Below are positions 25,936 through 35,318 of a DNA stretch of 64,000 bases, one piece after another (the stretch's first letter is position 1; each line of letters opens with the position of its first letter). The stretch is from Burkholderia sp. OK233 (GTDB taxonomy: Bacteria > Pseudomonadota > Gammaproteobacteria > Burkholderiales > Burkholderiaceae), in NCBI RefSeq assembly GCF_900230185.1, contig NZ_OCSR01000002.1, positions 2,914,001 through 2,978,000 on the forward strand, written 5' to 3'. Position numbers and translations under genes: made by a program. The notes under the pieces are model-generated. The model saw nothing but the letters and a program-made list of their open reading frames with translations, had not been told where the DNA came from and did not search any database.

Positions 25936-26419
25936 TGCACCAGGTAGAGGCTTTCAGTAAAATAGGACAGTTCCTAAAATCGGATGTCGCTTTGATGGAT
26001 CGAATTGTTCGACATTGCGTTGGCGCGCAATCCCACGTCATTGCCGTGCGATTCGGACTTCACTCAGGAGGGCACTGATAAAAGTGACCGTGCACAACGA
26101 AGGCGAGCGTGCCGTGCGGGTCATCGTTGCCCATGACGCGATCAGCGGTCGACAGATTGAGACGGAGCCAACCGTTGAAGTGGATGCACCTGGGGGGATT
26201 ATTTAGCTGCGGGATTGCAAACAAAAAAGGCGGAACGTAGACAACAGCTCTGGTCAAACCGCAAAACCCACGCAAAGGAGGCGCCAGAAAGCAGTTCGAC
26301 TACAAGCACTTTCACATCGACTGCTAAGCTCGCCACGCTGACGAAGGCGTCTACTACGCTCGCAGCATGAATAAATACAATCCGGGGAGAAATAGGAGAG
26401 CCACAAAAAAACGAAATGA
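25936..26419. other. Intergenic region upstream of the YD-repeat gene
   Basis: Holds no intact gene. The only coding-like stretch is a 43-codon relic at 26078-26206, listed separately. The rest is moderately AT-rich and should include the promoter of the YD-repeat gene, but no clear hexamer pair was identified. Confidence 0.5.
26078..26206 (+). pseudogene. Short relic with ATA in place of a start codon
   Basis: After AGGAGGG (26066-26072) the frame from ATA 26078 reads IKVTVHNEGERAVRVIVAHD and continues to DAPGGII, then TAG, then LRDC. It looks like the N-terminus of a small beta-rich protein whose relatives begin MKVTV; an ATG to ATA change and a nonsense codon after GGII would explain the present state. 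A GTG at 26084 could still serve as a start for about 40 residues. Family name is not claimed. Confidence 0.35.
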
Positions 26420-27103
26420 TCAGCGTCTACGCCGGAAGTTAATCCCCACGAACACGGCCATCAACATCAAAAATCCGCCAAACGGTAGGGCGGAATTGAC
26501 GACAACGTGTCTGACGCCAAGCACGTCGACGTTGATGAAGGGATACGGATAAAAGTCTGACAAACTGCCGCGCCAGAAGGTAATGGCGAGGCACGCGACG
26601 GGATAGATCAGCCACAACAGGCAATGCCGCAACCACAAATGAAATCGCGGTACGAATAACACCCAGTAAAGTACGGCCAGCATTGGTAAAAGGCTGTGCA
26701 TCGATTCGTTGAGCAGCAGCCTGTACGCCCTAGGCGACCACATTCCGCGTAGAAGCAGGTTGTAGGCGATCCCCACAAATGCCATGTAGACAACGACCGC
26801 GGTCACGACGGTTGGCTGTCGAAAAAAACGCACGACCGCCGAACTGTGCCCACGTAGCGCTACGCAGGTAAAACAGACCGCGCAAGCCAATACTGTCAGA
26901 TTGGTGAGGTAACTGCTCATCCGCGCAACCCCATCGAGCATGCCGAGCCCGCGGGCAAGCGTGCGATCAATCGTCAGGTCGGCTTGTGCGACGATGGCAA
27001 TCCACGCGATGACGGCAATTATCGCCGCCAGCGTCACAGACGAGACGCTGGGCGTATGGAGCGGAAGCTCGGGTTCATGGTGCTGATGAAGGGCAGGGCG
27101 CAT
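26420..27103 (-). CDS. Pr6Pr-type integral membrane protein
   Basis: A 227-residue membrane protein with six hydrophobic helices. The pattern of conserved residues (GMLDGVARMSSYLTNLTVLA after helix 1, a long NESMHSLLPMLAVLYWVLFV, then SDFYPYPFINVDVLG before the last helix) matches the Pr6Pr/FAR-17a-like family. In this family some eukaryotic members hydrolyse fatty acid esters of hydroxy fatty acids, while bacterial members are uncharacterised. ATG 27103 is preferred over 27121. It stands alone between the motAB genes and the YD-repeat locus and shows no operon partner. Confidence 0.8.
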   Translation of the reverse strand: MRPALHQHHEPELPLHTPSVSSVTLAAIIAVIAWIAIVAQADLTIDRTLARGLGMLDGVARMSSYLTNLTVLACAVCFTCVALRGHSSAVVRFFRQPTVVTAVVVYMAFVGIAYNLLLRGMWSPRAYRLLLNESMHSLLPMLAVLYWVLFVPRFHLWLRHCLLWLIYPVACLAITFWRGSLSDFYPYPFINVDVLGVRHVVVNSALPFGGFLMLMAVFVGINFRRRR

Positions 27104-27206
27104 GCGAACGATTCTATACACACTGTATTCGCTTTGCAGCAGGCGCGAAAAATCGCGCGAGCCGAAGTCGAAGCCGATCCGAACTCAACCTCTGCCCAAA
27201 AAAATT

Positions 27207-28196
27207 CTACGGCGTGCTACGTGAAACGCTGACCGGCTGCGAACGGTTCACTACCTCGGGAATCGTCGAACTCGCGGAGGACGTTTCATCAATCGTCGTA
27301 CGGCCGCCGTCGTGGAAGAACGCGAGTTCCGCAGCCTTATTCAGCACGAGGATACTGATCCGCCGATTGGTCGGTTCGTCGGCGACGTTGCTGTTCAGCG
27401 GCAATACATCGGCGAGCCCGCGCACCTGCAGCAGCTTCTCGCCGTGCATGCCGCCAGCCACCAACGCGCGGCGCGCGGCATTGGCCCGCTCGGACGACAG
27501 CTCCCAGTTCGAGTAGCCCTCCGGCCCGGCCGTGTAAGGCACCGCGTCGGTATGGCCGGCAATCGAAATGCGGTTCTCCACGTCGTTGAGCGCGGCGCCG
27601 ATCTGCGTCAGGATCGTCACGGCGTAAGGCTGCAACTTCGAACTGCCAGACGGAAACATCGGCCGGTTCTGCGAATCGACGATCTCGATGCGCAAACCTT
27701 CGTTAGTGATCGAAATGCGGATCTGATCCTTGAATGCCTTCAACGCCGGGCTCTGTTCGATCAGGGCGTTGAGCTTCTGTTTCAACTGCTGAAGCCGTGC
27801 CGCGTCCGCAGGCGCCGCGATCGGTGGGACCGTGGTCGGCGGCGTCGGTTCGGTCTGGGTTTTCTTGCCGTCGCCGGGACGGGTGTCGGTGATGTCGCGC
27901 CCGCCGCCCTGGATGACGTTGGGACGTGCTGCTGCCGTTCCCTCGTTGCCGCCGAGCAGGCTCGACAGTGGGGTGTTGAAGTAGTCTTCGATGCCCTGCT
28001 TGTCGTACTTCGACGTCGAACCGAGCAGCCACATCAGCAGGAAGAACGCCATCATCGCGGTGACGAAGTCGGCGTAGGCGATTTTCCATGCGCCGCCGTG
28101 ATGGGCGCCATGATCGCCACCCTTTTTCGAGCGGCGCACGATCACGGGAGCGGGTGTGTCGTCCTGCTGGGACGCGCGCGATCTTCTTTCACTCAT
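27207..28196 (-). CDS. motB: MotB, flagellar motor stator subunit
   Basis: A 329-residue stator protein that anchors the MotA/MotB proton channel to peptidoglycan. The single N-terminal transmembrane helix has the family sequence KIAYADFVTAMMAFFLLMWL, including the essential Asp, followed by the plug region. The C-terminal OmpA-like domain shows ISIAGHTDAVPY and LSSERANAARRALVAGG. ATG 28196 (MSERRSRASQ) is chosen; an in-frame extension upstream runs into motA. The start lies 14 bases after the motA stop. Standard length. Confidence 0.95.
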   Translation of the reverse strand: MSERRSRASQQDDTPAPVIVRRSKKGGDHGAHHGGAWKIAYADFVTAMMAFFLLMWLLGSTSKYDKQGIEDYFNTPLSSLLGGNEGTAAARPNVIQGGGRDITDTRPGDGKKTQTEPTPPTTVPPIAAPADAARLQQLKQKLNALIEQSPALKAFKDQIRISITNEGLRIEIVDSQNRPMFPSGSSKLQPYAVTILTQIGAALNDVENRISIAGHTDAVPYTAGPEGYSNWELSSERANAARRALVAGGMHGEKLLQVRGLADVLPLNSNVADEPTNRRISILVLNKAAELAFFHDGGRTTIDETSSASSTIPEVVNRSQPVSVSRSTP

Positions 28197-28210
28197 GATG
28201 CCGCTCCGCG

Positions 28211-29080
28211 TCAGGCCGATTTCGGCATCTTGGTGGCGCGTACGGCGTCGTCGAGTTCCTGGAAGCTCGGACGGTCGGCCGTGAACAGCACCTTGCGGCC
28301 GAATTCGACGGCGATCGGCGGTGCATACCCGGAGAGCGAGGCGAGCAACACGGCCTTCACACACTGGTAAGGTTTGGCCTCGGCGCGGCCCTTGGCATTG
28401 AGCAGATCGGCCACCGGACCGATAAAGCCATAGGCGAGAAGAATGCCGAGGAAGGTGCCGGCCAGTGCGCCGGCGATCATTTCGCCGAGCACGGCGGGCG
28501 GCGCGCCGACCGAACCCATCGTATGAACCACACCCATCACAGCGGCGACAATGCCGAATGCGGGTAAGCCATCGGCCATTTTCTGAATCGCGTTGGCCGC
28601 AACCGACGCTTCCGCGTGATGCGTGGCCAGTTCTTCGTCCATCAGGTCCTGCACTTCAAGCACGTTCACGTTGCCGCCGGACATCATGCGCAAATAGTCG
28701 ACGATAAAATCGAGCAGATGATGGTCCTTCAAGACGTGCGAATACTTCTGGAACAGCACGCTTTCTTCCGGCGCGGCGACGTCGGCTTCGAGTGACATCA
28801 TGCCTTCCTTGCGTGCCTTCTGAAGCAACTCGTAGAGCAGCGCGATCAGTTCAAGATATTTTTCCTTCGTATATCCACCGCTTTTAAAACACGAAGGAAT
28901 CGCCTTGATCGTTTTCTTCAGCGTGGAGGTCGGATTGCTCACGACAAACGCGCCGATCGCCGCGCCAAAAATGCATAGCAATTCGAACGGTTGAACGAGC
29001 GCCGGAAGATGCCCGCCTACACCGACAAAACTACCGATCACAGAAGCAATTACCACTACCCAGCCGATTGCGACAAACAT
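28211..29080 (-). CDS. motA: MotA, flagellar motor stator subunit
   Basis: A 289-residue, four-helix stator protein forming the proton channel with MotB and pushing on FliG. Visible are the first helices (FVAIGWVVVIASVIGSFVGV), the cytoplasmic loop with KARKEGMMSLE and the later pore helices with DGLPAFGIVAAVMGVVHTMG and GALAGTFLGILLAYGFIGPV. Length and order with motB are normal. In Burkholderia flhDC usually precedes motA, but it is not found here: only a small unrelated frame lies upstream. Confidence 0.95.
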   Translation of the reverse strand: MFVAIGWVVVIASVIGSFVGVGGHLPALVQPFELLCIFGAAIGAFVVSNPTSTLKKTIKAIPSCFKSGGYTKEKYLELIALLYELLQKARKEGMMSLEADVAAPEESVLFQKYSHVLKDHHLLDFIVDYLRMMSGGNVNVLEVQDLMDEELATHHAEASVAANAIQKMADGLPAFGIVAAVMGVVHTMGSVGAPPAVLGEMIAGALAGTFLGILLAYGFIGPVADLLNAKGRAEAKPYQCVKAVLLASLSGYAPPIAVEFGRKVLFTADRPSFQELDDAVRATKMPKSA

Positions 29081-29090
29081 GCTCTCTCCG

Positions 29091-29306
29091 TTATCTTGCG
29101 CGACGCACGTTCAGTGGAACAGGCCCTATTTCAAGGGCTTTTTCGAGTGCGCCACTAATATTCTGTATATACCGGTAAGCGGCCAGATTCGCGATGTCTG
29201 AAGTGTGCGCATCAGTGAAAAAGAAAATATTCACCAACTGGTTAATCGCCGGTTCGATTTCCGGTAATTTTGTCCGCCGTGTTGTGACCAGTCGTTGCGG
29301 TCGCAA
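29091..29306 (-). CDS. Small hypothetical protein upstream of motA
   Basis: An open frame of 71 codons ending ten bases before the motA start, with TTG as the only start seen. The protein is mildly basic, without signal or membrane segment (for example IFFFTDAHTSDIANLAAYRY and ALEIGPVPLNVRRAR). Codon use is mixed. It could be a real coupled leader gene or the 3' end of a lost gene. No family is recognised. Confidence 0.35.
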   Translation of the reverse strand: MRPQRLVTTRRTKLPEIEPAINQLVNIFFFTDAHTSDIANLAAYRYIQNISGALEKALEIGPVPLNVRRAR

Positions 29307-29520
29307 CCAATTGTGGGCATTCGCGGACTGGATGATTGAGGACGTGGCTGTGTGACCGGATTATTCAAAATGCATGGTGTGACATTTTTGCCGGGCGGTC
29401 TGCTAGCATGGCAAACAGTTTGTAATGACAGCCAGTCCCGGCGCTCAAAGCCGCCACGCGGCTTCTCGTCGGCTCGCGAATGCCGGCAGCGACAGCGGCC
29501 CATCCGGAGATGAGAAAAGC

Positions 29521-30534
29521 ATGCGGAATCTGAATTCTGCCGAGAACATCAAGCTGGCAACCAAAGCGGCCTCCTGCATTGCCGGTCTCGGGCTGCTGTT
29601 CGCATCCAACGCGGCTCACGCCCAGGAGTTTTCCCTATTCGGCGGCGGCTCGCGCGCGGGCAGCACGAACACCTACACGTGGGCGTTCAACTATCAGGAA
29701 GGGCTCGGGCAGTACTTCGCCGCTAGCTTCACGTGGCTGAATGAAGGACACATTCCCGATCATCATCGCGACGGCCAGATGATCCAGCTATGGGGCCGTA
29801 TTCCCGTCGGGAGCCCGCAGTTCGTCCTGCAGGCAGGCGTCGGTCCATACCGTTACTTCGACACCACCACTGCCGTGCAAGGCGGAAGCTATTCGGACAC
29901 TCACGGCTGGGGTGTCGTGTATAGCGTGCGCGCGGCGTACTACGCGTCGAGCCAGTGGATCACGCAACTGCAGTTGAATCGCGTGCATGTGCAACGCGGG
30001 CCGGATGCGACAAGCGTGATGTTCGGCGTCGGCTATCAGCTCGATGCCCCGGGTACCCCGGGTCCGCGCGACTGGGCGAGCGGCAGTACGCACAAGGTCA
30101 CTAACAACGAAGTGGCGGTGTACCTCGGCGAGACGATCATCAATTCGACCAGCTCGCCGACTGCACTTGGCGGCGCGATCGAGTACCGTCGCGGCCTCGC
30201 GAAATACCTCGACGTGACGGTCGGTTATCTTCACGAGGGCAGCAGCAAGGTGGCGCGCCGCGACGGCTTGACCAGCCAACTGTGGGCGACGCGTGCCTTC
30301 CTCAACGATAAGGTATCGCTCGGGCTCGGCATCGGCGCCTACTATGCGATCAACGAAAACGAGAACAGCCCGACGCCGGGGCCGGGCGCCGGGAAGTTTT
30401 CCGGCCTCGTCACGATCGCCGGCTCGTATCGCGTGACCGATCACTGGAATGCGCGGATCGAATGGAATCGTGTCGTGACACGCTATGATCGCGACTCGGA
30501 TGTGATTTTCGGCGGTGTGGGCTACCGTTGGTGA
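29521..30534 (+). CDS. Outer-membrane beta-barrel protein
   Basis: A 337-residue exported protein. The ATG at 29521 has GGAGATGAG upstream and gives a signal peptide ending SNAAHA-Q. The mature protein consists of alternating hydrophobic strands with aromatic girdles (YTWAFNYQEG, FAASFTWLNEG, VFGVGYQLD-like repeats) in two similar halves: each holds a yxYxEgl segment, then a tWlneGh or gYlhEGs segment, and each ends with a GVGY strand. The last residue pair is RW, compatible with insertion by BAM. It looks like an internal duplication. The ligand is unknown. It reads alone, 75 bases before the DUF2252 gene. Confidence 0.65.
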   Translation: MRNLNSAENIKLATKAASCIAGLGLLFASNAAHAQEFSLFGGGSRAGSTNTYTWAFNYQEGLGQYFAASFTWLNEGHIPDHHRDGQMIQLWGRIPVGSPQFVLQAGVGPYRYFDTTTAVQGGSYSDTHGWGVVYSVRAAYYASSQWITQLQLNRVHVQRGPDATSVMFGVGYQLDAPGTPGPRDWASGSTHKVTNNEVAVYLGETIINSTSSPTALGGAIEYRRGLAKYLDVTVGYLHEGSSKVARRDGLTSQLWATRAFLNDKVSLGLGIGAYYAINENENSPTPGPGAGKFSGLVTIAGSYRVTDHWNARIEWNRVVTRYDRDSDVIFGGVGYRW

Positions 30535-30608
30535 TGGCTCACCGTGCCAGCAGAAGCAGTCTTCTAGAACCGATGGTAAAGATTCACACAAAAAAACCGG
30601 AGAAGAGC

Positions 30609-32021
30609 ATGAAAGCCAGCACCATCGCCGAACGGGAGGCCCGTGGCCGTGCCGCCCGTGAGCACTCGAAGCGGTCGAGCCATCGCACGGTAGGCGAGTT
30701 GCATCGCAACCCGATCGAATTGCTCAAGCAAAGCAGCGAGGGGCGAGTCGAAAGGCTCGTGCCGCTACGCTACGGGCGCATGTCGGTGTCGCCGTTCACC
30801 TTCTTTCGCGGCACCGCGATCATTCAGGCGCACGACCTGAGCCGGATCCCCGACACCGGCCTCACCATGCCGATTTGCGGCGACGGCCATCTGATGAATT
30901 TTGGCGGCTTCGCGACGCCGGAGCGTCAACTCGTATTCGATCTGAACGACTTCGACGAAGTCGCGACGGGTCCCTTCGAATGGGACCTGAAACGCCTGAC
31001 CGCGAGCCTCGTGGTCGCCGCGCGTCATATGCGTTTGAGTCGTGGCGCGGCCGAGAATCTGGTGATGACCGCCGTCACCGAATACCGCGACCGCATGGCG
31101 CAATACGCGCAGTGCGGCGCGCTCGAGCTCTGGTACGACCGCATCACCTTCGACAGGATGGCTGAAACCGCGCTGACTCCCGAGCGCCGGCGTATCGTGC
31201 GGCGCGGCATGGAAAAGGCCGCGAGCCGTACCCACGAAAATCTGCTGGAAAAAATGGCCGAGCACGACGGCGACCACTGGACGATCCGCGATGCGCCGCC
31301 GGCGCTGTTCCACGTGCTAGGCGCGAACACGCTGTTCACGCCTGAAGAAACCGAAGCATTCAGAGGCGCCAACTGGCGCAAGATGCTCGAACGCATGTGG
31401 GGCGAGTACCTGAAGACGATGTCGCACGACCGGCGCGAGTTGCTCGGTCATTTCACCGTGCAGGACATCGTGTTCAAAGTGGTGGGCGTTGGCAGCGTCG
31501 GCACGCGCTGCATGGTCGTGTTGAACACGGATCACATGGGCAAGCCATTGTTCCTGCAGCTCAAGGAAGCGCGGCCGTCGATGATCTCCCAGTACTACAA
31601 GGCGCCGGCCATCAAGCACGAAGGTGAACGTGTCGTGCAAGGGCAACGCATGTTGCAGGCCGCGAGCGATATCTTCCTCGGTTGGGCAACGGGGCCGTTA
31701 GGGCGCCATTTCTACTTCCGGCAATTGCGCGACATGAAGCTGTCGGCGAACATCGAACTGTTCGACACCGACCTGCTGGAAGGTTACGCGAAACTTTGCG
31801 GCTGGATCATGGCGCGCGCGCATGCCAAGGCGAGCGGCCAGGCGATCGAAGTCAGCGCGTATATCGGCCGTGGCGACCAGTTCGCGGAATCGCTCGCGGG
31901 TTATGCCGCCAGCTACGCGGACCAGGTGGAACGTGATTACGACGTGTTCCTGAAGGCCTGCCGCAGCGGCGAGCTCGAGGCGCGCACGGACGAAGACATG
32001 GCGGCGGATTTCCGCGTGTAA
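30609..32021 (+). CDS. DUF2252 family protein
   Basis: A 470-residue cytoplasmic protein of the DUF2252 family, whose fold is related to aminoglycoside/protein kinase-like enzymes. Motifs are FTFFRGTA, ICGDGHLMNFGGFATPE with the conserved GDxHxxN, and FDLNDFDEVATGPFEWDLKR with the DxNDFD acidic motif. ATG 30609 (GGAGAAG before it) is preferred to an upstream ATG at 30573. Its substrate is not established in the family. A large hairpin after the stop probably ends transcription. Confidence 0.85.
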   Translation: MKASTIAEREARGRAAREHSKRSSHRTVGELHRNPIELLKQSSEGRVERLVPLRYGRMSVSPFTFFRGTAIIQAHDLSRIPDTGLTMPICGDGHLMNFGGFATPERQLVFDLNDFDEVATGPFEWDLKRLTASLVVAARHMRLSRGAAENLVMTAVTEYRDRMAQYAQCGALELWYDRITFDRMAETALTPERRRIVRRGMEKAASRTHENLLEKMAEHDGDHWTIRDAPPALFHVLGANTLFTPEETEAFRGANWRKMLERMWGEYLKTMSHDRRELLGHFTVQDIVFKVVGVGSVGTRCMVVLNTDHMGKPLFLQLKEARPSMISQYYKAPAIKHEGERVVQGQRMLQAASDIFLGWATGPLGRHFYFRQLRDMKLSANIELFDTDLLEGYAKLCGWIMARAHAKASGQAIEVSAYIGRGDQFAESLAGYAASYADQVERDYDVFLKACRSGELEARTDEDMAADFRV

Positions 32022-32054
32022 CAGTCAATCGCGCTTGAGTTGTGCTTGCGCCGC

Positions 32055-32117
32055 GTGAGCAATGTTTGCGTGGCTCGCCGCGTGTTGGTGGCCGGGCCAC
32101 GCGGAAACATTGCTCAC
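32055..32117. terminator. Long hairpin between convergent genes
   Basis: GTGAGCAATGTTTGCGTGGC (32055-32074) pairs with 32096-32117 apart from a two-base bulge. It lies between the stop of the DUF2252 gene and the end of the deacetylase gene on the other strand, and could end both. There is no T-run. Confidence 0.65.
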
Positions 32118-32120
32118 CGT

Positions 32121-32978
32121 TCAGTCGTCGATGCGTGCTTCACGCAGCGTAACGAAGCGCAGGTGCTGGCGGCGCGCCGCGTCGATCACGCTCGGCAGGA
32201 CGGCGAGTATCAGCGGTTTGCCCTCGATGGTGAGCGCGGCATTGCCGTCGTGCAGTAGCAGGATGTCGCGCGGGGCAAGGCCATGGAGCAGCCGGTGCGC
32301 GACCACGTGGGGATCGCGCTCGCGCGTGTCGTAGCCCCGCCGCGTCCACGCCGCGAGCCGCAAATCGAGTTTGCGCAGCACGGGCTCGAGAAAGATGTTG
32401 CGCAACCCCGCCGGGGCACGAAAGAACATCGGCCGCTCGCCGCTCAATGCCTCGAAGGTGCGTTGCGCCGCGTCGATCTCGCGGGTGAGCGCGCCCGGAA
32501 ACGTGATCGAAAACGTGTGCACGTGAACCTGCGAATGGTTTTCCAGCGCATGGCCGCGTGCGACGATCTCGCGTGCGAGTTCCGGGTAGCGTTGCGCTTT
32601 CGCGCCGATACAGAAGAAGGTGGCGCGCACCTTGAAGGCGTCGAGCAGATCCAGCACTTCCGGTGTGACGACCGGGTCGGGACCGTCGTCGATGGTCAGT
32701 GCGATCGCGTCTGCGTTGCGCGCGCCGGCGGGCAGACGCGTCCAGTTCGGGCCCAGCAACGACGTGCGTGGCAACAGGCCTGCCACGGTGAAAATAGCGT
32801 GATTCACGAAGATCGCGGCGAGCCACCACGGCCATGCGGCGGGTGCCAGCAGCCAGCCGGCCAGTACAAATACGTGCCATGCAGCGGTGGCGGTGAGCAT
32901 CGCGGGATAACCGGTGCGCGGCCAGCGGCGCTGCGGCGCGGCCTCATTGCCTTGCGGCGGCGTGAAAAGTTCGTTCAT
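32121..32978 (-). CDS. Membrane-anchored polysaccharide deacetylase
   Basis: A 285-residue NodB-homology enzyme. Two N-terminal hydrophobic helices (about 28-65) anchor it, and the catalytic domain has the CE4 metal site: TIDDGPDPVVTPEVLDLL (Asp-Asp) and HALENHSQVHVH (His-x3-His), then FFRAPAGLRN and ILLLHDGNA with the catalytic His. It removes N-acetyl groups from a surface polysaccharide or lipid-linked sugar; the substrate is unknown. ATG 32978 is chosen; further upstream frame lacks a plausible start with ribosome site. It converges with the DUF2252 gene. Confidence 0.85.
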   Translation of the reverse strand: MNELFTPPQGNEAAPQRRWPRTGYPAMLTATAAWHVFVLAGWLLAPAAWPWWLAAIFVNHAIFTVAGLLPRTSLLGPNWTRLPAGARNADAIALTIDDGPDPVVTPEVLDLLDAFKVRATFFCIGAKAQRYPELAREIVARGHALENHSQVHVHTFSITFPGALTREIDAAQRTFEALSGERPMFFRAPAGLRNIFLEPVLRKLDLRLAAWTRRGYDTRERDPHVVAHRLLHGLAPRDILLLHDGNAALTIEGKPLILAVLPSVIDAARRQHLRFVTLREARIDD

Positions 32979-33216
32979 AAAGCGTGCTTCCTGTCTTCCT
33001 TCCTCCGTCCTGGGAAGGCCCTGAATCGCGCGCGTGGCGCGCAACAGCAAACGATACCATTGATGCGCAATTCGACGCTGTTGCGGAAGGTAACGATAAG
33101 TAATGAAAGAATGCTGAAAGACACCATGCTTCGCGACGGCCGCGCCGTTGCATTTGTGATGGGCGATCCGCTGTTGTATGGTGCTAAGGCCAAAGAAACC
33201 GAGCGGGAGAGGTGCT

Positions 33217-33981
33217 GTGACAGGAACGGGAATCAAGAAAGTCGCGCTGGTGACGGGCGCGGGCAGCGGCATCGGCCGGGCCTGCGCGCTCAAGATGCTG
33301 GAACACGGCTATAGCGTCGTACTCGCCGGCCGTCGTCAGGCGCCGCTCGACGCCGTGGTGGAAGAAGCGCAGCAACTGGGTGGCGACGCGCTTGCCGTGG
33401 CCTGCGACGTGACGGACGCCGACAGCGTCGCCGCGCTGTTCGACACGATCCGCGCGCGGCGCGGCCGCCTCGACGTGCTGTTCAACAACGCGGGCCGCAA
33501 CGGCTCGCCCGTGGATATCGACGAACTCCCTATCGACGAATGGCGCTCGGTGGTCGACACCAATCTCACGGGCGTGTTTCTCTGCACACGCGCCGCCTTC
33601 GGTCTGATGAAAACGCAGACGCCGCGGGGCGGCCGCATCATCAACAATGGCTCGATTTCCGCGCATGCGCCGCGGCCGAACAGCATCGCCTACACGGCGA
33701 CCAAGCACGCAATTACCGGCATCACGAAAGCGGTTTCGCTCGATGGCCGCAAATACGACATCGTGTGCGGGCAGATCGACATCGGCAATGCAGCGACGGA
33801 AATGGCCGAGCGCATGGCGCGCGGCGTGCCGCAGGCGAACGGCGAAATCGCGGTCGAGCCGTTGATGGACGTGCAGCACGTCGCCGAGGCGGTGCTGCAT
33901 ATGGCCGAATTGCCGCTGTCGGCGAATGTGCAGTTCATGACCATCATGGCAAGCAAGATGCCGTTCGTCGGCCGGGGCTGA
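33217..33981 (+). CDS. Short-chain dehydrogenase/reductase
   Basis: A 254-residue classical SDR. The Rossmann fingerprint VTGAGSGIGRACALKMLEHG, the NNAGRNGS motif, the Ser of the triad in NGSIS and the YTATK (Tyr and Lys) motif are all present. GTG 33217 with GAGAGG upstream is the start; the upstream reading is not supported. The substrate cannot be read. It reads alone, divergent from the deacetylase gene. Confidence 0.88.
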   Translation: MTGTGIKKVALVTGAGSGIGRACALKMLEHGYSVVLAGRRQAPLDAVVEEAQQLGGDALAVACDVTDADSVAALFDTIRARRGRLDVLFNNAGRNGSPVDIDELPIDEWRSVVDTNLTGVFLCTRAAFGLMKTQTPRGGRIINNGSISAHAPRPNSIAYTATKHAITGITKAVSLDGRKYDIVCGQIDIGNAATEMAERMARGVPQANGEIAVEPLMDVQHVAEAVLHMAELPLSANVQFMTIMASKMPFVGRG

Positions 33982-34055
33982 GCTTGGGGCCGCACGTATC
34001 GCGGGAGATCAACTTATACTGAGCGCTTCCCGCCTCCTGGAAAAAGCGATTCGCC

Positions 34056-34286
34056 GTGCCCCGCGCCACACCCAAGGACGACCCGCAGCCGGTGCCGCCC
34101 GTGCAGCCCGACCTCGACGATTGTTGTCATAGTGGCTGCAATCCGTGTGTCTTCGATCTCTACGATGAAGCACTCGAGCGCTATCGGTCAGCGCTCGCCG
34201 CCTGGCAAGCGCGGCAGGCGGCGCTGACGGTGGAACCGGTGCGAACGGCGCAAGCGCGGCAGAGCAAACCGCGCACACGCCGCTAA
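34056..34286 (+). CDS. Oxidoreductase-like domain protein
   Basis: A 76-residue protein containing the Cys-rich oxidoreductase-like motif: DDCCHSGCNPCVFDLYDEAL, followed by a helix ERYRSALAAWQARQ. Start is GTG 34056 with CTCCTGGAAA nearby. The four Cys probably bind metal or make disulfides. It precedes the sirtuin gene by 50 bases. Function is not known. Confidence 0.8.
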   Translation: MPRATPKDDPQPVPPVQPDLDDCCHSGCNPCVFDLYDEALERYRSALAAWQARQAALTVEPVRTAQARQSKPRTRR

Positions 34287-34336
34287 ACGGTGTTTCAGGT
34301 TTTACGCCAAGGCCGCAGCCATACCCCGTCCCCGCC

Positions 34337-35206
34337 ATGACCGACCTTCAGCCCGCGCACATCGAACCCTTCAACGAAACGCACACGCTGGACGACCTGC
34401 ATACCTTCGTGCAGCGTTATCCGCGTCTGTTCGTGCTGACCGGCGCGGGCATCAGCACCGATTCCGGCATTCCAGGCTATCGCGACGACAACGGCGAGTG
34501 GAAACGTTCGCCGCCGATCACGCTGCAGGAATTTCTCGGCACGGCCGCCATGCGCCGGCGCTATTGGGCCCGCAGCATGGTCGGCTGGCCGGTGGTGGCC
34601 GACGCGCAGCCGAATGCCGCGCATACCGCCCTGGCACGGCTCGAGGCAGCGGGCCATGTGCCGACGCTCGTCACGCAGAACGTCGACGGTTTGCATCAGC
34701 GGGCGGGCAGCCGCGAGGTGATCGAACTGCATGGCGGCATCGACGGCGTGACGTGTCTGAACTGTGGGATGCAGCATTCGCGCGCGTCGATCCAGCAGAC
34801 GCTGGAAGCCGACAATCCCGCGTTGCTGGACGTCACCGCCGAAACCGCCGCCGACGGCGACGCGCATCTGGAGTGGCACGATCTCGACGCTTTCCGCATT
34901 CCGGCGTGCACGAACTGCGGCGGTTTATTGAAGCCCGCAGTGGTGTTCTTCGGCGAAAGCGTGCCGCGCGAGCGTGTCGAAGCGGCGTCGCATGCGCTCG
35001 ACGCGGCGGACGCAGTGCTGGTGGTCGGCTCGTCGCTGATGGTCTATTCGGGCTACCGCTTCTGCGTGTGGGCGCAGAAGCAGGGCAAGCCGATCGTCGC
35101 GATCAATCTGGGGCGCACGCGCGCCGATCCGTTGCTGTCGCTGAAAATCGCCGCGCCCTGTGCCGACACGCTGACCGCGCTGGCGGGCCGTCTGGCATTG
35201 GATTGA
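34337..35206 (+). CDS. SIR2-type NAD-dependent deacetylase
   Basis: A 289-residue sirtuin that removes acyl groups from lysines using NAD. Family motifs are LTGAGISTDSGIPGYRDDNG, TQNVDGLHQRAG and ELHGGIDGVTCLNCG with the catalytic His. Four Zn-ligand cysteines (CLNC and CTNC) are separated by a long insertion (about 45 residues), and VVFFGESVPRE follows. Length is at the upper side for class II bacterial sirtuins because of the insertion. It shares its promoter region with the small gene at 34056. Confidence 0.92.
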   Translation: MTDLQPAHIEPFNETHTLDDLHTFVQRYPRLFVLTGAGISTDSGIPGYRDDNGEWKRSPPITLQEFLGTAAMRRRYWARSMVGWPVVADAQPNAAHTALARLEAAGHVPTLVTQNVDGLHQRAGSREVIELHGGIDGVTCLNCGMQHSRASIQQTLEADNPALLDVTAETAADGDAHLEWHDLDAFRIPACTNCGGLLKPAVVFFGESVPRERVEAASHALDAADAVLVVGSSLMVYSGYRFCVWAQKQGKPIVAINLGRTRADPLLSLKIAAPCADTLTALAGRLALD

Positions 35207-35318
35207 GCGGACCGCCCGGGCCTCCCGTTCAGCGCGCGGCCCGCATAAATCGTCGATAATCCCAATCCCACGCAGCGCCGCTCTCACGAAAAGCAACCGT
35301 CCCGCAAAAGGAACGCCG

